Of a stretch of DNA of 64,000 nucleotides, positions 35,906-52,447 are shown piece by piece. The translations under genes and the position numbers were made by a program. The DNA lies in contig NC_039365.1 in the NCBI RefSeq assembly GCF_003573695.1, forward strand, positions 80,549,082 through 80,613,081, read 5' to 3'. Position 1 is the first letter of the stretch; each line of letters starts with the position of its first letter. The stretch comes from Papaver somniferum. Its lineage: Eukaryota > Streptophyta > Magnoliopsida > Ranunculales > Papaveraceae. A model generated the notes under the pieces. The model did not search any database and was not told the DNA's origin. It saw only the letters and a list, made by a program, of their open reading frames with translations.

Positions 35906-37194
35906 TATTTGTTGACAAGTTTTTGGCATTTGAAATCCATATTTCGTATAATTTGTATCCCTTTCTTGTTCGAAGTAGTCTTATAACTTTCATACTTGTG
36001 TCAGGACCGATGTAGCTAAAAAGAGGAAGAAGATGGAGGTAACACCTTCTCTTCTAAAACTCCCGATCCTCGAGGAGGAGGTAAGAAAAAATTGGGAGCG
36101 GGAGGTAGAGGAGGCATTTTAGAATGAACAAGTAAGAGTTGAAACAAGAAGAAGGAATAGCTGAAGATGAAGAACTAGAAGAATAGCTGGAGATGATAAT
36201 CAAGAAGTTCATCAAGAAACACAACCCCAAGGAAAACCCAAGAAAGACAAGAAAGGTAAGAAGGTGGCAGAACCCGAGAAAGAGAAGGACGATGTTGATC
36301 GACGGATCACTGGTTTACACATTCCTGATGAAGATGACGTAATTACACCTCGATCAGATGGTTTGCCTCATGGTCTTCCGGAAGATGGAGGAAATGTGTT
36401 GATTGGTTATGCCGAATCTTGGGCGAAGAGAATTTATGAGACTCCTGATCACAACCGTGCAGTCCGAGTATTGAGACACCAGAGGGCAGCGGAATGGAAA
36501 CTTTCTGAAGAGGTTCCTGAGGTGATTGCTTACGTACAAGCCAGTGCTTTATGGCCTGCTATCAATTATGGACATAAGGAATATGATAGTGTGTCGACCT
36601 CTGCCTTTACCGAGCGCTTTTGTCCAGAAACTTACACATTTCAATTACCTTTTGGAGAGATGGCAATCACTCCTGATGAGGCTAGAAAGATTACAGGCCT
36701 TAAAGCAAGGGGTAGAAGTGTGGATGCTGATTTTTATGACATGAATTGGGATGAGCTCTACAATTTGTTCGAGGAAAGTCTTGGTTGGGATTCAAACAAA
36801 ACTGAGTTGGAGTTTTGTCGATCCGTTAAAGATGTCAATTCCGTATGCACTCCCAATGGCAGAAATAAGAAGAAGAAGATCAAGCTGACTAACTTGAAAA
36901 AGGAGTTTGAGAACACAAAGCAGAGAGTAATGGATCCCGTCAAAGTGAAGCAAGCCGGAACTGCCTACTTGCTTTATACTCTTGGTAGAGACATCTTTCC
37001 CGACACAACCGGAAACAAGGTAAATGCTAATTATCTAATTGGTAAAGAATCTTGAAACTTGTAACAAGTATGCTTGGGGAACGGCTACGCTCGCTTACCT
37101 GATGGAACAACTTGCCACCGCGTCTAGGTTGACAAGTACAAACATCGGAGGGAACTTCACTTTGCTCCAGGTAACTTTTGGGAGTTCAGAGTAT

Positions 37195-37285
37195 GGTTCG
37201 GCTTATAACCATAAAATCGTATAAGCCGAACTTGTAATTTATTTGGTTCGGCTTGTAATACTTGATCCATATAAGCCGAACAGTT
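37195..37285. repeat. fold-back cluster 2 (2 units) in a PMD intron
   Basis: Two units, 37195-37231 and 37244-37281, both GGTTCGGCTT...ATAAGCCGAAC, lie between a splice donor near 37170 and an acceptor near 37388. Confidence 0.88.
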
Positions 37286-38599
37286 CTCTGAGTTTGCAAA
37301 CTTTATTCTTACTTTGATGTTTCCAAGTAAAAATTGTTTCTATCACTTCAATTCCTTTGATTTTTGAATGTGGTTCTTTGGATGTAGGTGTGGATATATG
37401 ACCATTTCCAATTTTGAACTTGGCCAAAGTATTTGAGAAGGATGTCGATTATGTTGATACAGAGCCAACTAGCACGGTACGAGTACGAGGACTCGAAGAA
37501 AAGGAACAAAAAACTTGGTGGCAAGTTTGAGAGAGACGTTAGACCTACTGGGTGTTGATGATGTCACTTTTCAACCATATGAGAAGGAAGATGAAGAAGA
37601 TGAAGTTGTTGAAGATGAGGATATGCCGGTAGGTATGTATCATGGGCCATTGTGGTATCCCGGTGGTTATGTTATATACGATCCTCGGCGAGTACTCCGT
37701 CAATTAGGATGCGTGCAAAAGGTTCCTTTGTTTGATGAGAAATTCAGGTTGTTACCAAAGAGTGGTACTGGAACTAAAAGCACCACTTCATCTTGGGAAC
37801 CAAAGTATGATCCTGATCCCACCCTTGAGTTTTGGAATAACTTAGAAGATCACACATTAGATGCGTCCAAGTTAGCACCTTTACTTGATGATCCATGTGA
37901 AGAGGATCCGGGCTATATGGATTGGTATAACCAAATTTCTCATCCCTTCATTATCAATAAGAAAAGTCAAAAGGTAGCTGATAAGGGGAAGGCGAAGGCA
38001 ATCAAGATCACCAACAAGTCTACTTCCGAAGATGTAATCAACGCTTTCAAGATAATGGTAAGAATGACTTCACTTTATACTATTTTCATATATTAGTTAT
38101 GGTAAAAATGTCTTCAACCTCACGGTTATAAGTTGTTGACAAATGAAAAAATAGGTTGCCGCGGGTAGGGAGATGTTGAAAAAAATGAAGGCCAAACTTG
38201 GTTGCAAAACACCAATGACCGTGGAAGAACAAAAATACCTCTACAAAAAGTGGGATGCAATCATCAACAAAGGAGAAGGACCCGAGGAACCCACACAAAA
38301 GCCTACCACTAAGAGGTCTCGACAAGTTGGTGAAGGTACAAACCAAGATGGTGCTACCGGCCAACCCGGTAATGATGCGTCGGAAGATGAAGACCAAGGT
38401 GGAAGAAGAGGTGGTCGTGCAACTAAGAAGAGGGGTCGTGGTTAAATGCCCTTTTATGTTTCCAAGTTCCTTTTAATGTTTTCTTAAGTTTTAAGTACAC
38501 TTTTATGGTGTTGCAAACACCTTTGGTTTTAGGTGCTGAACTTTGTTTTTAATGGTGCTGGGATTGTGTTATGGACACCTTGAATTTCATGTTTTAACT

Positions 38600-38775
38600 C
38601 TGGTTCGGCGTATCCTGTAATGTTAGTTACGCGCCGAATCCTTTGTCCTTCAGGTTCGGCTTAGATCTTCAAACTCGTATAAGCCGAATCTGTAAGAAGT
38701 TTTAAAATTTGAAATTCTAGCCGTTACATAAACGGATTCGGCTTATGTTCAAACCTTCTTATGAGCCGAACATTG
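38600..38775. repeat. fold-back cluster 3 (3 units) between two genes
   Basis: Units at 38602-38640, 38652-38690 and 38733-38770, directly downstream of the PMD gene and upstream of the SANT-like ORF. Confidence 0.88.
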
Positions 38776-38891
38776 TCTATTTTTGCACAAAAATCTATGA
38801 ACGACTCTTTTTTGAAATATAGCCGTTGTAACCTGTATTATATATAGGCATACATGGTTTTTCATAATCTTCAGAGAATATACTAAAAAAA

Positions 38892-39289
38892 ATGGCACCC
38901 TCAACTCATGAGTTTACTTTAGAAGAAATTTGTCTCTTTGCACTAATTACGTAGCATACTATCCAAAGAAGGGTGAAGAACGACGAGTGAAGGGATTGAT
39001 GAGTATGTACTACTTGGTTAGAATTCATGAAGCCTTCAGCACCGAAACGGGTAATCCTCACAACCGGGATAGTGCGGCCTTGTTTTGCCGAATTGGAACT
39101 ATTAAAGAAACGGTGAAAGACTTTATAGCTTTAGTTCGGATTGTGAGTCTATATCGTCTCAAGGGTGAAAAAACTCTGAGATTGAAGATCGATCTAGAGG
39201 AATGGCGAAGATGGAAAGGAAAGAATTTCGAATACAAAGATCACTACTACATTCTTAGAAGGTTTCTCATTACCCGTTTAGGATATTAG
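38892..39289 (+). pseudogene. small SANT/Myb-like ORF on the MULE
   Basis: ATG at 38892 (MAPSTHEFTLEEICLFALIT) is followed by a stop; the next frame from ~38930 continues to 39289. The segment NRDSAALFCRIGTIKETVKD and KGKNFEYKDHYYILRRFL resembles the plant trihelix/SANT-like proteins often annotated as glutathione S-transferase T3-like, in which similarly spaced Arg/Trp and F.Y.H/W residues form a DNA-binding helical domain. Related small ORFs are common partners of DNA transposons. The domain call is by eye and uncertain. Confidence 0.4.
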
Positions 39290-39409
39290 AAGAATTCGAT
39301 TAGAAATTTATTGTAACGCTATTATGTAACGGGTGTGTAATCCACATTTTCTATGAATTTGAAAAGTATATTTGGAATGATATAATTTTTTTGTGTTCAT
39401 GAATCATGA

Positions 39410-39712
39410 AAGGTTCGGCTTATCCTGTAATTCCAGTTATGCGCCGAATGTTGAAATCCATTGTTCGCTTTCTTAAAAAATATAATACAAACCGAACCTA
39501 GCCGAGTAACTCAGGTTTTTTTTTTGGTCAGGTTCGGCTTGCAGTGAAATAATATTATAAGCCGAACCTGACAAAAAAACTCTGGTTTTTTTTTGTCAGG
39601 TTCGGCTTTCATCAAAATAATACTCTAAGCCGAACCTGACAGAAAAACTCTGGATTTTCATCACTCTGTCGGGTTCGGCTTTCCTTGAACTAAAGTTACA
39701 AGCCGAACCATC
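39410..39712. repeat. fold-back cluster 4 (4 units, partly tandem)
   Basis: Units at 39413-39450, 39532-39568, 39599-39636 and 39670-39708. The last three form a tandem of ~67-71 bases with a shared CTGACARAAAAACTCTGG spacer. The cluster lies between the convergent SANT-like and transposase-OTU genes. Confidence 0.88.
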
Positions 39713-39897
39713 TCCTGTGTTCATGGTTCCAGTTTCTAGAAAACAACGTTCCATAACCAAAAAGTAAATCATTCAAGTATTTCGTTTTGATGGGTACATG
39801 TAATTGCAATTCTAGTCAAAATATCATCCTCATCATACACGAAAATCAAAAGACACAAAATACGCGGATAAATCCATGAAACATTTTTATGGAGATC

Positions 39898-42800
39898 CTA
39901 AACGAATCTCATCCTCTTCACTGACCTCTTTCTCATCCTCTTCACTGACCTCATCTCATCATCTTCACTGACCTCTTGCTTATCATCTTCATCCTCATCA
40001 CTTGAAAACGTAATTACTTGTCCACTTGGAGGCTGCACATTCAAAGATATCCAAAGATCCATTTCCGTCGCATAATTTGCACACCAATCCATCGCAAAAT
40101 TATTTTCAAATCTAGGCCAAAAGGCTGCACTCATCAAGGGTGGTAATGGGCAAGCGGGTCTAAGTTTGAGGCCGATAAAATGACAATTTTGAACAAATCC
40201 AAGAACAAGTCTTCTATCCTTTACACCTTCATTGCAAGGTTTTGTTGGAGGCGCGTAAGTAAAGCTACTACCCGTCCATGAGAAACAATGTACGACGCAA
40301 TCGAATGTCTCCGCTATTAAAAACCCACAAATGGGCATTGACATCCAATGTTCTTCGGTAATGATAAAATCCCCATGCAAACGACGTTCGAATGCAATGT
40401 ACTCCGCTGCCACCCCTGCATCTCCTCTTGCACCTGTTCTCATCATTGTCTTATAGAAATCTTTGTTTTTACGTAGGGTTTGTAACATTCGTTGCCGAAT
40501 ATAGTTAACTTCATTTTCAGGGGGCACGGATTGTTCTCTTCCTTAAAAGGACCAAGTTGTTCCCCGTGACGTGATATCCACAATTTCCATCACCTTGCAC
40601 GTCGTCCATTGCTACAATATGCTCATGAATTATTGGCGATAGATCTTCCAAGTAGTTATCGTATATAAAATTGATAGGCCTCAAATACTTACCGACTTAT
40701 CTCTTCTAGGTCCTCTCATCCTACCAATTTCATGTACGGTCCTTTTCTCCTTTATCTTAGTTTGTGAAGGATACATCTTAGCCTTCCTCTTGACATCCTC
40801 TTTACTATCCTTTGCTTGTGCCGAACAATCATTATTATTCACCTCTTTGTTACTTGTTTCGGCTTTTTGAATACTTGGACGACCTCGTTTTTTTGGAACT
40901 TTGACTTCTCCTCCTTCATCAACTTCTCAATTTCCTTTTTTGCCTTTTCAATCCTTGCATCATGGTAGTCAACGCCGGATGGATCCCTCTTATTACCCAA
41001 TAGTTCCTTGTTGGCTTGTCTAGTTTGAAAATTATTCATTTTCTTACTCTTCCTACCTTTCGTTCACTCTTCTCCGTCTCGCTCCAAAATATTTTCTTGG
41101 GTGAAAGGATACATGACCGGCATCATGTTGTCCCATAGGAATTTCTTTTGACCTCGGCCTATATTCCTATACATCTCCGCTAACTTTTTGCCATTTGTCG
41201 TGTCCCATATCTCTAGATCATCTTCGTCGTCTTCGGTTGGGAGAGGATCGAGGCTTAATTGTTTCCAAAAATGATCAATATCCTCAAATGGTATGATACC
41301 ATCCTTGTACCGAAGTAGGTCGTGGCGGCATGGAAGTCCCATAGATGTCTTCATTTTACAAACACACTCTTCCTCCAAGTTGGCGCCTAATGTCTTAATC
41401 AAACCCACTTCTTCCATCAACAAATCGATGCATAGATGTGAGACTCTATAAGTTAATTCCCGTAGCCATTTACTACCATAATTCTTGTGTCTGAACATAA
41501 GGTTATGCTCGAAGGCGGCTTTAATTCTCACAACATCACTTTTGAAATATTCATCAATTGCATCAAAAACCGTGACAAAAGTGTCAACACATCCAAAAAG
41601 GTTCTTCTTTAACCGATAATGAGCCGACTCTACCATACTTGTGGCTTGGTTGTCGAAGTGTTTGTGCCGATTTGTGAAACAAAACACGAACCTTTCTTTA
41701 TTAGGTTCCAACACATCTTTGATCAAGTAAGTAATGACATCGGGGTAGCCGGTCTTCCAATGCTTAATAAGCATTTAAAATTTTCTTCGTAGACATCCTC
41801 GGTGATTGACCATACCAAAGCTTCCCAGTCGCCTTGGAAAGAAGCCCACGACATCTCATTATGTTTATATTCTTTCAAGAATTCCTTCTTTTTCTTTACT
41901 CGTGTCTCCTCCGGTTGGATTTTAGCAATATTCTCTAATTCCTTCAACTTAAGTGGTTGAATTTTCGATTGGCATTTTTTCCTCACATTGCACCATATGT
42001 GAAACGTACAAAGAAAATTTAATGCATCCGAAAATACCTTCTTAATACCATACATCAACGATGAATATTTATCGGAAACGAACACTTTAGGAAGAGCACC
42101 CTCCCGGAAGATTAACTTCAATTGTTCTAACTCCCAAACATAACTCTCTTTCTTCTCGTTTTTCAAGAAACAAAAAGCCACGGTGAACGGTGCCTTTGTC
42201 GAAGTTTCCCCACAATGTTCATCAACGGCATCTCATATTTATTAGTCTTGTACGTGCAATCCAATATAATAACTTGTGGGAAGCATAAAGTCAATTGGAC
42301 GCATTCCGGGTGGGCAAGGAAAAGGTGTGTGACTTGACCGAACTCATCCAACTTCTTTTGGCAAGCGTAGTTATTCTTTACCCCTAACCACATTACTTGT
42401 TGCATCACCATCCTACCTTGCAAATTGAGTCTTCTAATCTTTTGTCTTGCATTGTAGATAGTTTGCATAGTCGACTTGTTATTCTTGTTGTCCGCCTTCA
42501 ATTTCCTAAGAATCCTAGACGGTGGCAAACGTGCTCGTGTCATTTTATCCACTTCTAGCATCTCACCGGGTTTGAGTCGCGCTACTTTCGCATGTCCATG
42601 CAGGTCTTTGGGACGTGGGTGGTTATGACGACAATCCATATCTTTATTCATTATCCAATATTGATCTTCTTTGTTCAAGGACTTATTCTTGAGGTTGAAA
42701 ACGATCTTGAAAGGGCAATTTCTTTTCTTCGTCTTCGTCCTATTCTTTCTCCCGGTCTTCCCAACGTATACAATATCCTTTTTAACCTTGCTAGCGCCGG

Positions 42801-43855
42801 TTCCACTATGCTCACAAATCATTTTAAACCAATCCCATCGGCTTTGTTGTCCTTTAACTAGTACACAATTTATCTTCATCGCGTGTTCCTCAAGCCAATC
42901 CAGAACTTCGGGCTTTTGTTTTCCATCTCTGCGTTCATTCCAAAACAAGTAATTAGAAAGGTTCATTCCAAAACTTTGGATATTCCGACAACATTAAGTT
43001 AAACAAAAGGTTCTTACATACCAAATCATTTTGGAAGTGATCCTTGGTATCCTCGTGAATTATGTCTACTGGATCAGGTTGATCTTCCATGGGTATGATC
43101 TACAAAGAATATCACAAGGTTCAAATACTTGAAAGGAAAAATAATAGAAATATTCGGCTCATACGATAATCATAGTATGTGCCGAACCCTGAACATTTAA
43201 AGGTTTTGGCTTATACGATGTTCTCAATATGTGCCGAACCAATAAAAATATTTAAACCCAAAAATTAAAAATTTATGTTCGGCTCATACGATAATCATAT
43301 TATATGCAGAACTATGAACATTTAGAGGTTTCGGCTTATACGATATTCTCAATATGTGCCTAACCAATAACAATATTTTAACCCAAAAAATAACAAATTG
43401 ATGTTCGGCTCATACTATTTGCGAAATATAAGCCGAACCAGTAATTATTTTTTTCTGGGCTATTCAGGATGTTGTTCGGCTTACTATGAAACTTTCATAT
43501 AAGCCGAACCGTTCATCAATTGGTAGATTCGGCTCATAGATGTGAGCCGAACCTCAACCTGTTTCACCAAAACATGATCCAAAAAACCTAACTTTTGATA
43601 ATTAAGAGCTATAGAAGTGAGATTAAGCATAGAATAGAAGTGTACCTGTGTATCAAAAGCATTGGGTTCCTCATCAATGTCTTCATCATCAGGATTTGGC
43701 TCATAAAAATCATCATCTTGAGTTTGAGCTTGAGTTTGAGTGGGTGTAAAATCATTCTCATAATCTAAGAAATCAGCCATTTGGGAATCATTGGTGTAGT
43801 TGATGTGTATTTTCCTAGGTTTTTTAGATGAATTATGACCCTCCTCATCCTCCAT
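39898..43855 (-). pseudogene. MULE transposase fused to OTU-like cysteine protease
   Basis: ATG at 43855 (MEDEEGHNSSKKPRK). Exons 43855-43646 and 43099-43022, then a long exon from 42928. An N-terminal DNA-binding region is followed by the transposase: CFPQVIILDCTYKTNKYEMP (first Asp), LPKVFVSDKYSSLMYGIKK (second Asp), and a SWIM-type zinc finger CVCKMKTSMGLPCRH at ~41380-41330. Further on, an OTU domain: VQGDGNCGYHVTG (catalytic Cys box, ~40600) and LGFVQNCHFIGLKL (catalytic His, ~40180). MULE-OTU fusions are known in plants; the protease role is unclear. Breaks: frameshifts near 42180, 41770 and 40540 and a stop at 41064. Confidence 0.85.
43150..43560. repeat. fold-back cluster 5 (7 units) in transposase intron 1
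   Basis: Units start near 43153, 43201, 43277, 43327, 43402, 43472 and 43525, inside the intron 43100-43645. Pairs of ~120 bases are partly duplicated (43153-43240 against 43277-43365). Confidence 0.88.
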
Positions 43856-44116
43856 TGAATCAAGAATTAAAATTTTCTCACTTTCTCCTTCTCTTTCTCT
43901 CCTTCTCAATAAAAACTTTGATTTTTTTTCTCCAAAATTTTTCATCTGAACAACCTTTATAATTCTGAAAATTATCTTAATCACTAAACAAAATATTTAA
44001 TCACTAATCAATATTACTAACACTAATACGTAAAGGGCAGATTTGTCATTAAAAATTTTTTGGATTAAAGGATTATCTGAATTTGCTATTTCACAACCTT
44101 TTTTGTCTTTATTCAA

Positions 44117-44150
44117 TATGCCTAGAAAGATTTCAGTATGCCCAAAATCA
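44117..44150 (-). repeat. right terminal inverted repeat of MULE
   Basis: TATGCCTAGAAAGATTTCAG... to AAAATCA, the reverse complement of the left end with three mismatches. Confidence 0.85.
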
Positions 44151-44419
44151 TAGTTTTTGGGAATAACCTTTTTGACAGCTAGGCCTGAGAATAAGATTTT
44201 CTTTTTGGGCCTGAGCCTAAAATCCCACCTAAACTAATTGACAAACCTTTCAGCTCAGCCCAAAATAAAGCTGTAATCTGAAGCAATCATCTCATGCCGC
44301 GAAACTCAGAAAGAGTGAAAGCGAAGGGAGAGAGAACATTTTAGGGAAGTAATAAATGATTCCCCTGAAAAAACAAACTGAATCAACGATCTAGGGTTTG
44401 AGGGAAGAAGAAGAGGAAA
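44151..44419 (+). promoter_or_regulatory. 5' flank and 5' UTR of the GTG/COLD1 gene
   Basis: The 269 bases between the MULE terminus and the start codon. A CTAGGGTTT motif (telo-box type, 44391-44399) is followed by a purine-rich GAAGAAGAAGAGGAAA leader up to the ATG. No clear TATA box. The element edge therefore replaces what would be upstream promoter DNA. Confidence 0.5.
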
Positions 44420-49592
<5,173 letters not shown>

Positions 49593-50336
49593 TTCTTGTT
49601 TAAAATGTGTAATTCGTTATAATAACAATCTGTTCCATTTGATTGTCTCAATCTGGCTTTTGTGTGCCTCAGGTTTGTTCAGGGACTATTCAGGCACCTC
49701 TATGTTTTTATTTGTAGGGGCACCCTGCATCATTATAGAGTTGTCTGTATTAGGTTGAGAAGTCCAATTTAGATGTGCCCTCTTCCATTCCTCAACTCAG
49801 TCTTCTTTCCAACCATCTCCACTGTAGAATGTAGATATTATTACCTTGGAGATATTGTACCCCTTCATTTGTTGTACCCAGTCCCATGCATAATCAAGAT
49901 CCTTTAATGTAATGATAATTTGTTTATCAAAGTTATCTTGAGTATGTGTAATATAGGTGACAAAACGATAGTACCTTGGTTAAGAATCTCCTTTTTCCGG
50001 TAGAGGAGGTTGATCTGTAGGGGTGTTCTTTTTTTTTTTAACTTATCTGAACTTATTTTTATATATTAAACCATATAGATAGAAAATAGAATTCAATAAA
50101 CTTAAGATGCTTTTCACCATTCCGCAACTCTCTTAGGTTTGAGCTTTGCAATTCGACTTCTATCTGTTTCTTATAAATATCGGGTTTTTGGTGATATGCT
50201 GAGTTTGTTTGGTGGTATTTTAGAAAAATGATTACTAGTTTTATATCCTAACAGGTGCTATATGTCAAAAAGATTTGATATAATAATTATATGTATAACA
50301 TTTGGAATCGAAATTTCACTGATATTTCAACAGAGG
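49593..50336 (+). other. GTG 3' UTR and intergenic DNA
   Basis: Contains the 3' UTR of the GTG gene and AT-rich sequence with no gene. The polyadenylation site was not determined. Confidence 0.5.
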
Positions 50337-50620
50337 TCAGAGGGAGTAGTTCTTCCAAAAATCAGGAGATAACACTCGTTTTACTGCAAGTCTGAAAGAT
50401 GGTGTTTTAATAGGACAACAATCTGCATAGTCGTGTACAACTTTCTTTGCCATATCGTCCGTCCAAAGTATGTATGGTTGGTCAGGGACATGTCTATCGT
50501 ATCGGGGTTGAAGATTGAATTCCTCTTGATCTAATTTAAACTTTAAAGGCCGAAAAGAAAATTTGAGTTGGGCCTTAATCACGGTATAGTGGATACCCAT
50601 TGAACTGTATATTTCTCTAT
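50337..50620 (-). CDS. hypothetical partial reading frame, minus strand
   Basis: I do not recognise this frame. It ends PTFR-like basic: RLAVKRVLSPDFWKNYSL, with an internal RYDRHVPDQPYILWTDDMAK. It runs into the TIR element at 50629, whose terminus supplies its nominal start, so the true N-terminus is not visible. It could be the decayed 3' exon of a gene cut by that element, or a chance ORF. Confidence 0.2.
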
Positions 50621-51198
50621 TTATAAATCCTAGCGTTTTTAGGGGCCACTCAAAAGAAATTAGGGGCCACCTTTTTATTCCCATCCATTGAAGGAGGTTA
50701 AGGGATGTCTTAAAAATAAAAAATTATCTATATTGTCCTTCACCTTTATACTAAATCTAAACCTATATCCTTTATTTTCATAATCATATCATTCCACTTC
50801 TTCTTCTTCTCTTTTCCACCTATTGAAATTTTTTTCCATCATTTTAATTTTGATTGAAAACAAAGATCATCGATCAAACAAATGTTATGATTGATTGTTT
50901 AAAATTAAAACCCAAAATTCATTAACCTTAAAGTTGAAACTTAGAACATCAAAAAAAAAAGGAGTTCAACAAACAAAACGAATAGATGATAGTAGTTGTG
51001 ATTCAAAATTAGGATTTGATTACTTGAAATCAAAAATTTGATCCGAAAATTTTCTTGGATTTACAGTAGCAAAAACATAATCGGTAGATAACTATCTATT
51101 TTACCTACCGATTATGGTTGATGTTCTTGGATTTACACTAGCAAAAACATAATCGGTAGATAATAATCTACTTTACCTACCGATTATGGTTGATGTTC

Positions 51199-51332
51199 TT
51201 AGAATCAAGAATAATCGGTAGATATCGATCAATTTACCTACCGATTATGGTTGATGTTCTTCGTTTCTTAAGAACATCAACCATAATCGGTAGGTAAATT
51301 GATCGATATCTACCGATTATTCGTGATTCTAA
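51199..51332. repeat. near-perfect 63-base-arm hairpin, 8-base loop
   Basis: Arm 51199-51261 pairs with 51270-51332 with one mismatch (position 51208/51323); loop CGTTTCTT. Each arm itself contains a smaller CGGTAG/CTACCG fold-back. Confidence 0.92.
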
Positions 51333-51529
51333 AAATTAAATTTCTGTGTACAAAAAGTTACGCACAATCGATAGATAATGAACATCATTAACTACCGATT
51401 GTGAAAGTAGAAAATTTTGAAACTTTTGTTAAGTTTTGAAAATTTGAATTTGAGGCCATGAACACAATCGGCAGATAATAAGCATCACTTATTAACACAA
51501 TTCACTTCCGATTATGGTAGTACTAAAAT

Positions 51530-52110
51530 TCGAAAATTTAGTATATTCAGAGGTTAAAGTAACACACTTTACTACCGATTATGGTAGTACCAAAGTTCGA
51601 AAATTTTAGGATTTTGGCAAAATCTCATTTTGGGGCCAATATACGTTCGGAAGTTAAATTTACTACCGATTATGGTAGCGCTAAAATTCGAAAATTTAGT
51701 ATATTCGGAGGTTAAAGTAACACACTTTACTACCGATTATGGTAGTACCAAAGTTCGAAAATTTTAGGATTTTGGCAAAATCTCATTTTGGGGACAATAT
51801 ACATTCGGAAGTTAAATTTACTACCGATTATGGTAGTACTAAGATTCAAAAAATGAATATATTCGGAGGCTAAAGTAACACAATTTACTACCGATTATGG
51901 TTGTACCAAAATTCGAAAATTTAAGGATTTTGGCAAAATATCATTTTGGGGCAAATATACATTCGGAAGTTAAAGTAACACACTTTACTACCGATTATGG
52001 TTGTACCAAAGTCGAAAATTAAAAGATTTTGGAAAAATCTCATTTTGGGACCAATATACATTCGGAAGTTAAAGTAACACACTTTACTACCGATTATGGT
52101 TGTACCAAAG
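51530..52110 (+). repeat. tandem array of ~70-110 bp units with CTACCGATTATGG
   Basis: CTACCGATTATGGTWGTACC begins near 51572, 51661, 51731, 51820, 51887, 51988 and 52087. Each is followed by AAARTTCGAAAATTT and TTTTGGCAAAATCTCATTTTGG-like spacers. Confidence 0.85.
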
Positions 52111-52447
52111 TTCGAAAAAGCAAAAAAAGAAAAAAAAAATCCCTCAAATTTTTTTATCACCCGAATCCTGCTCAAACTACCGAATATTGAAGGATAATTT
52201 TGTCATTATGAAATATGAGAGATAAGGGGTGAACACAATTTAGGATTGGGTGACCTTTTTTGTTTTATTGTTGGCCCCTAATTCTTTTTGAGTGGCCCCT
52301 AAGAACGCTAGGTTATAAACAGAGGATTCAAATCATTTCCAAACAGATCTCATTTGAAAATTTTGAGTTTCGCTCTCAAAAGTAGAGAGAGAAAGAGATA
52401 GCAATTCAAAAATTTCGAACTCAAATAGCGTTTTCTAGAGAGACAAA

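Larger units (their letters stand above)
35142..38445 (+). pseudogene. PMD-family gene carried by the MULE
   Basis: Starts at ATG 35142 (MGRRKQVSRSNRS), with an in-frame TGA near 35226. Exon 1 ends at a GTTAGT donor near 35303; later exons resume near 36004, and a long exon covers ~36255-37019. Its core includes FCPETYTFQLPFGEMAITPD followed by EARKITGLKARGRSVD, the PMD signature. The next exon (~37046-37170: YAWGTATLAYLMEQLATASR, NIGGNFTLLQ) and the one at 37389 (VWIYDHF) continue the family pattern; a missing base near 37410 shifts the frame. The C-terminal part (37515-38445) is acidic, then Lys/Arg and Gly rich (GGRRGGRATKKRGRG), nuclear-type. PMD proteins act in silencing and development; this copy is probably transposon cargo. 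Confidence 0.75.
34832..44150. mobile_element. Mutator-like element (MULE) with PMD, SANT-like and transposase-OTU genes
   Basis: 34-base terminal inverted repeats at 34832-34865 and 44117-44150 differ at three positions; the inner 17 bases AAATCTTTCTAGGCATA match exactly. Between them lie a plus-strand PMD gene, a plus-strand small ORF, a minus-strand MULE transposase fused to an OTU-like protease, and five clusters of fold-back repeats. No clean 9-base target duplication was found. All genes are disrupted, so this copy is probably inactive. Confidence 0.8.
50629..52312. mobile_element. 1.7-kb non-autonomous TIR element packed with fold-back and tandem repeats
   Basis: Ends are ~41-base inverted repeats: CCTAGCGTTTTTAGGGGCCA... 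at 50629 and its reverse complement ending at 52312 (few mismatches). Flanks TTATAAAT (50621-50628) and TTATAAAC (52313-52320) form an 8-base duplication with one mismatch. There is no coding capacity. The interior holds palindromes with arms CATAATCGGTAG/CTACCGATTATG and a tandem array. The superfamily is unclear: 8-base duplication suits hAT or MULE. Confidence 0.8.

Noticed and set aside
42592..42952. Plus-strand frames over the transposase
   Set aside because: They are shadows of the minus-strand MULE transposase exon.
34822..44160. A 9-base target duplication for the MULE
   Set aside because: The nine bases on either side (TAAGAACCC and TAGTTTTTG) do not match. The site may be too diverged or the true ends a few bases further out.
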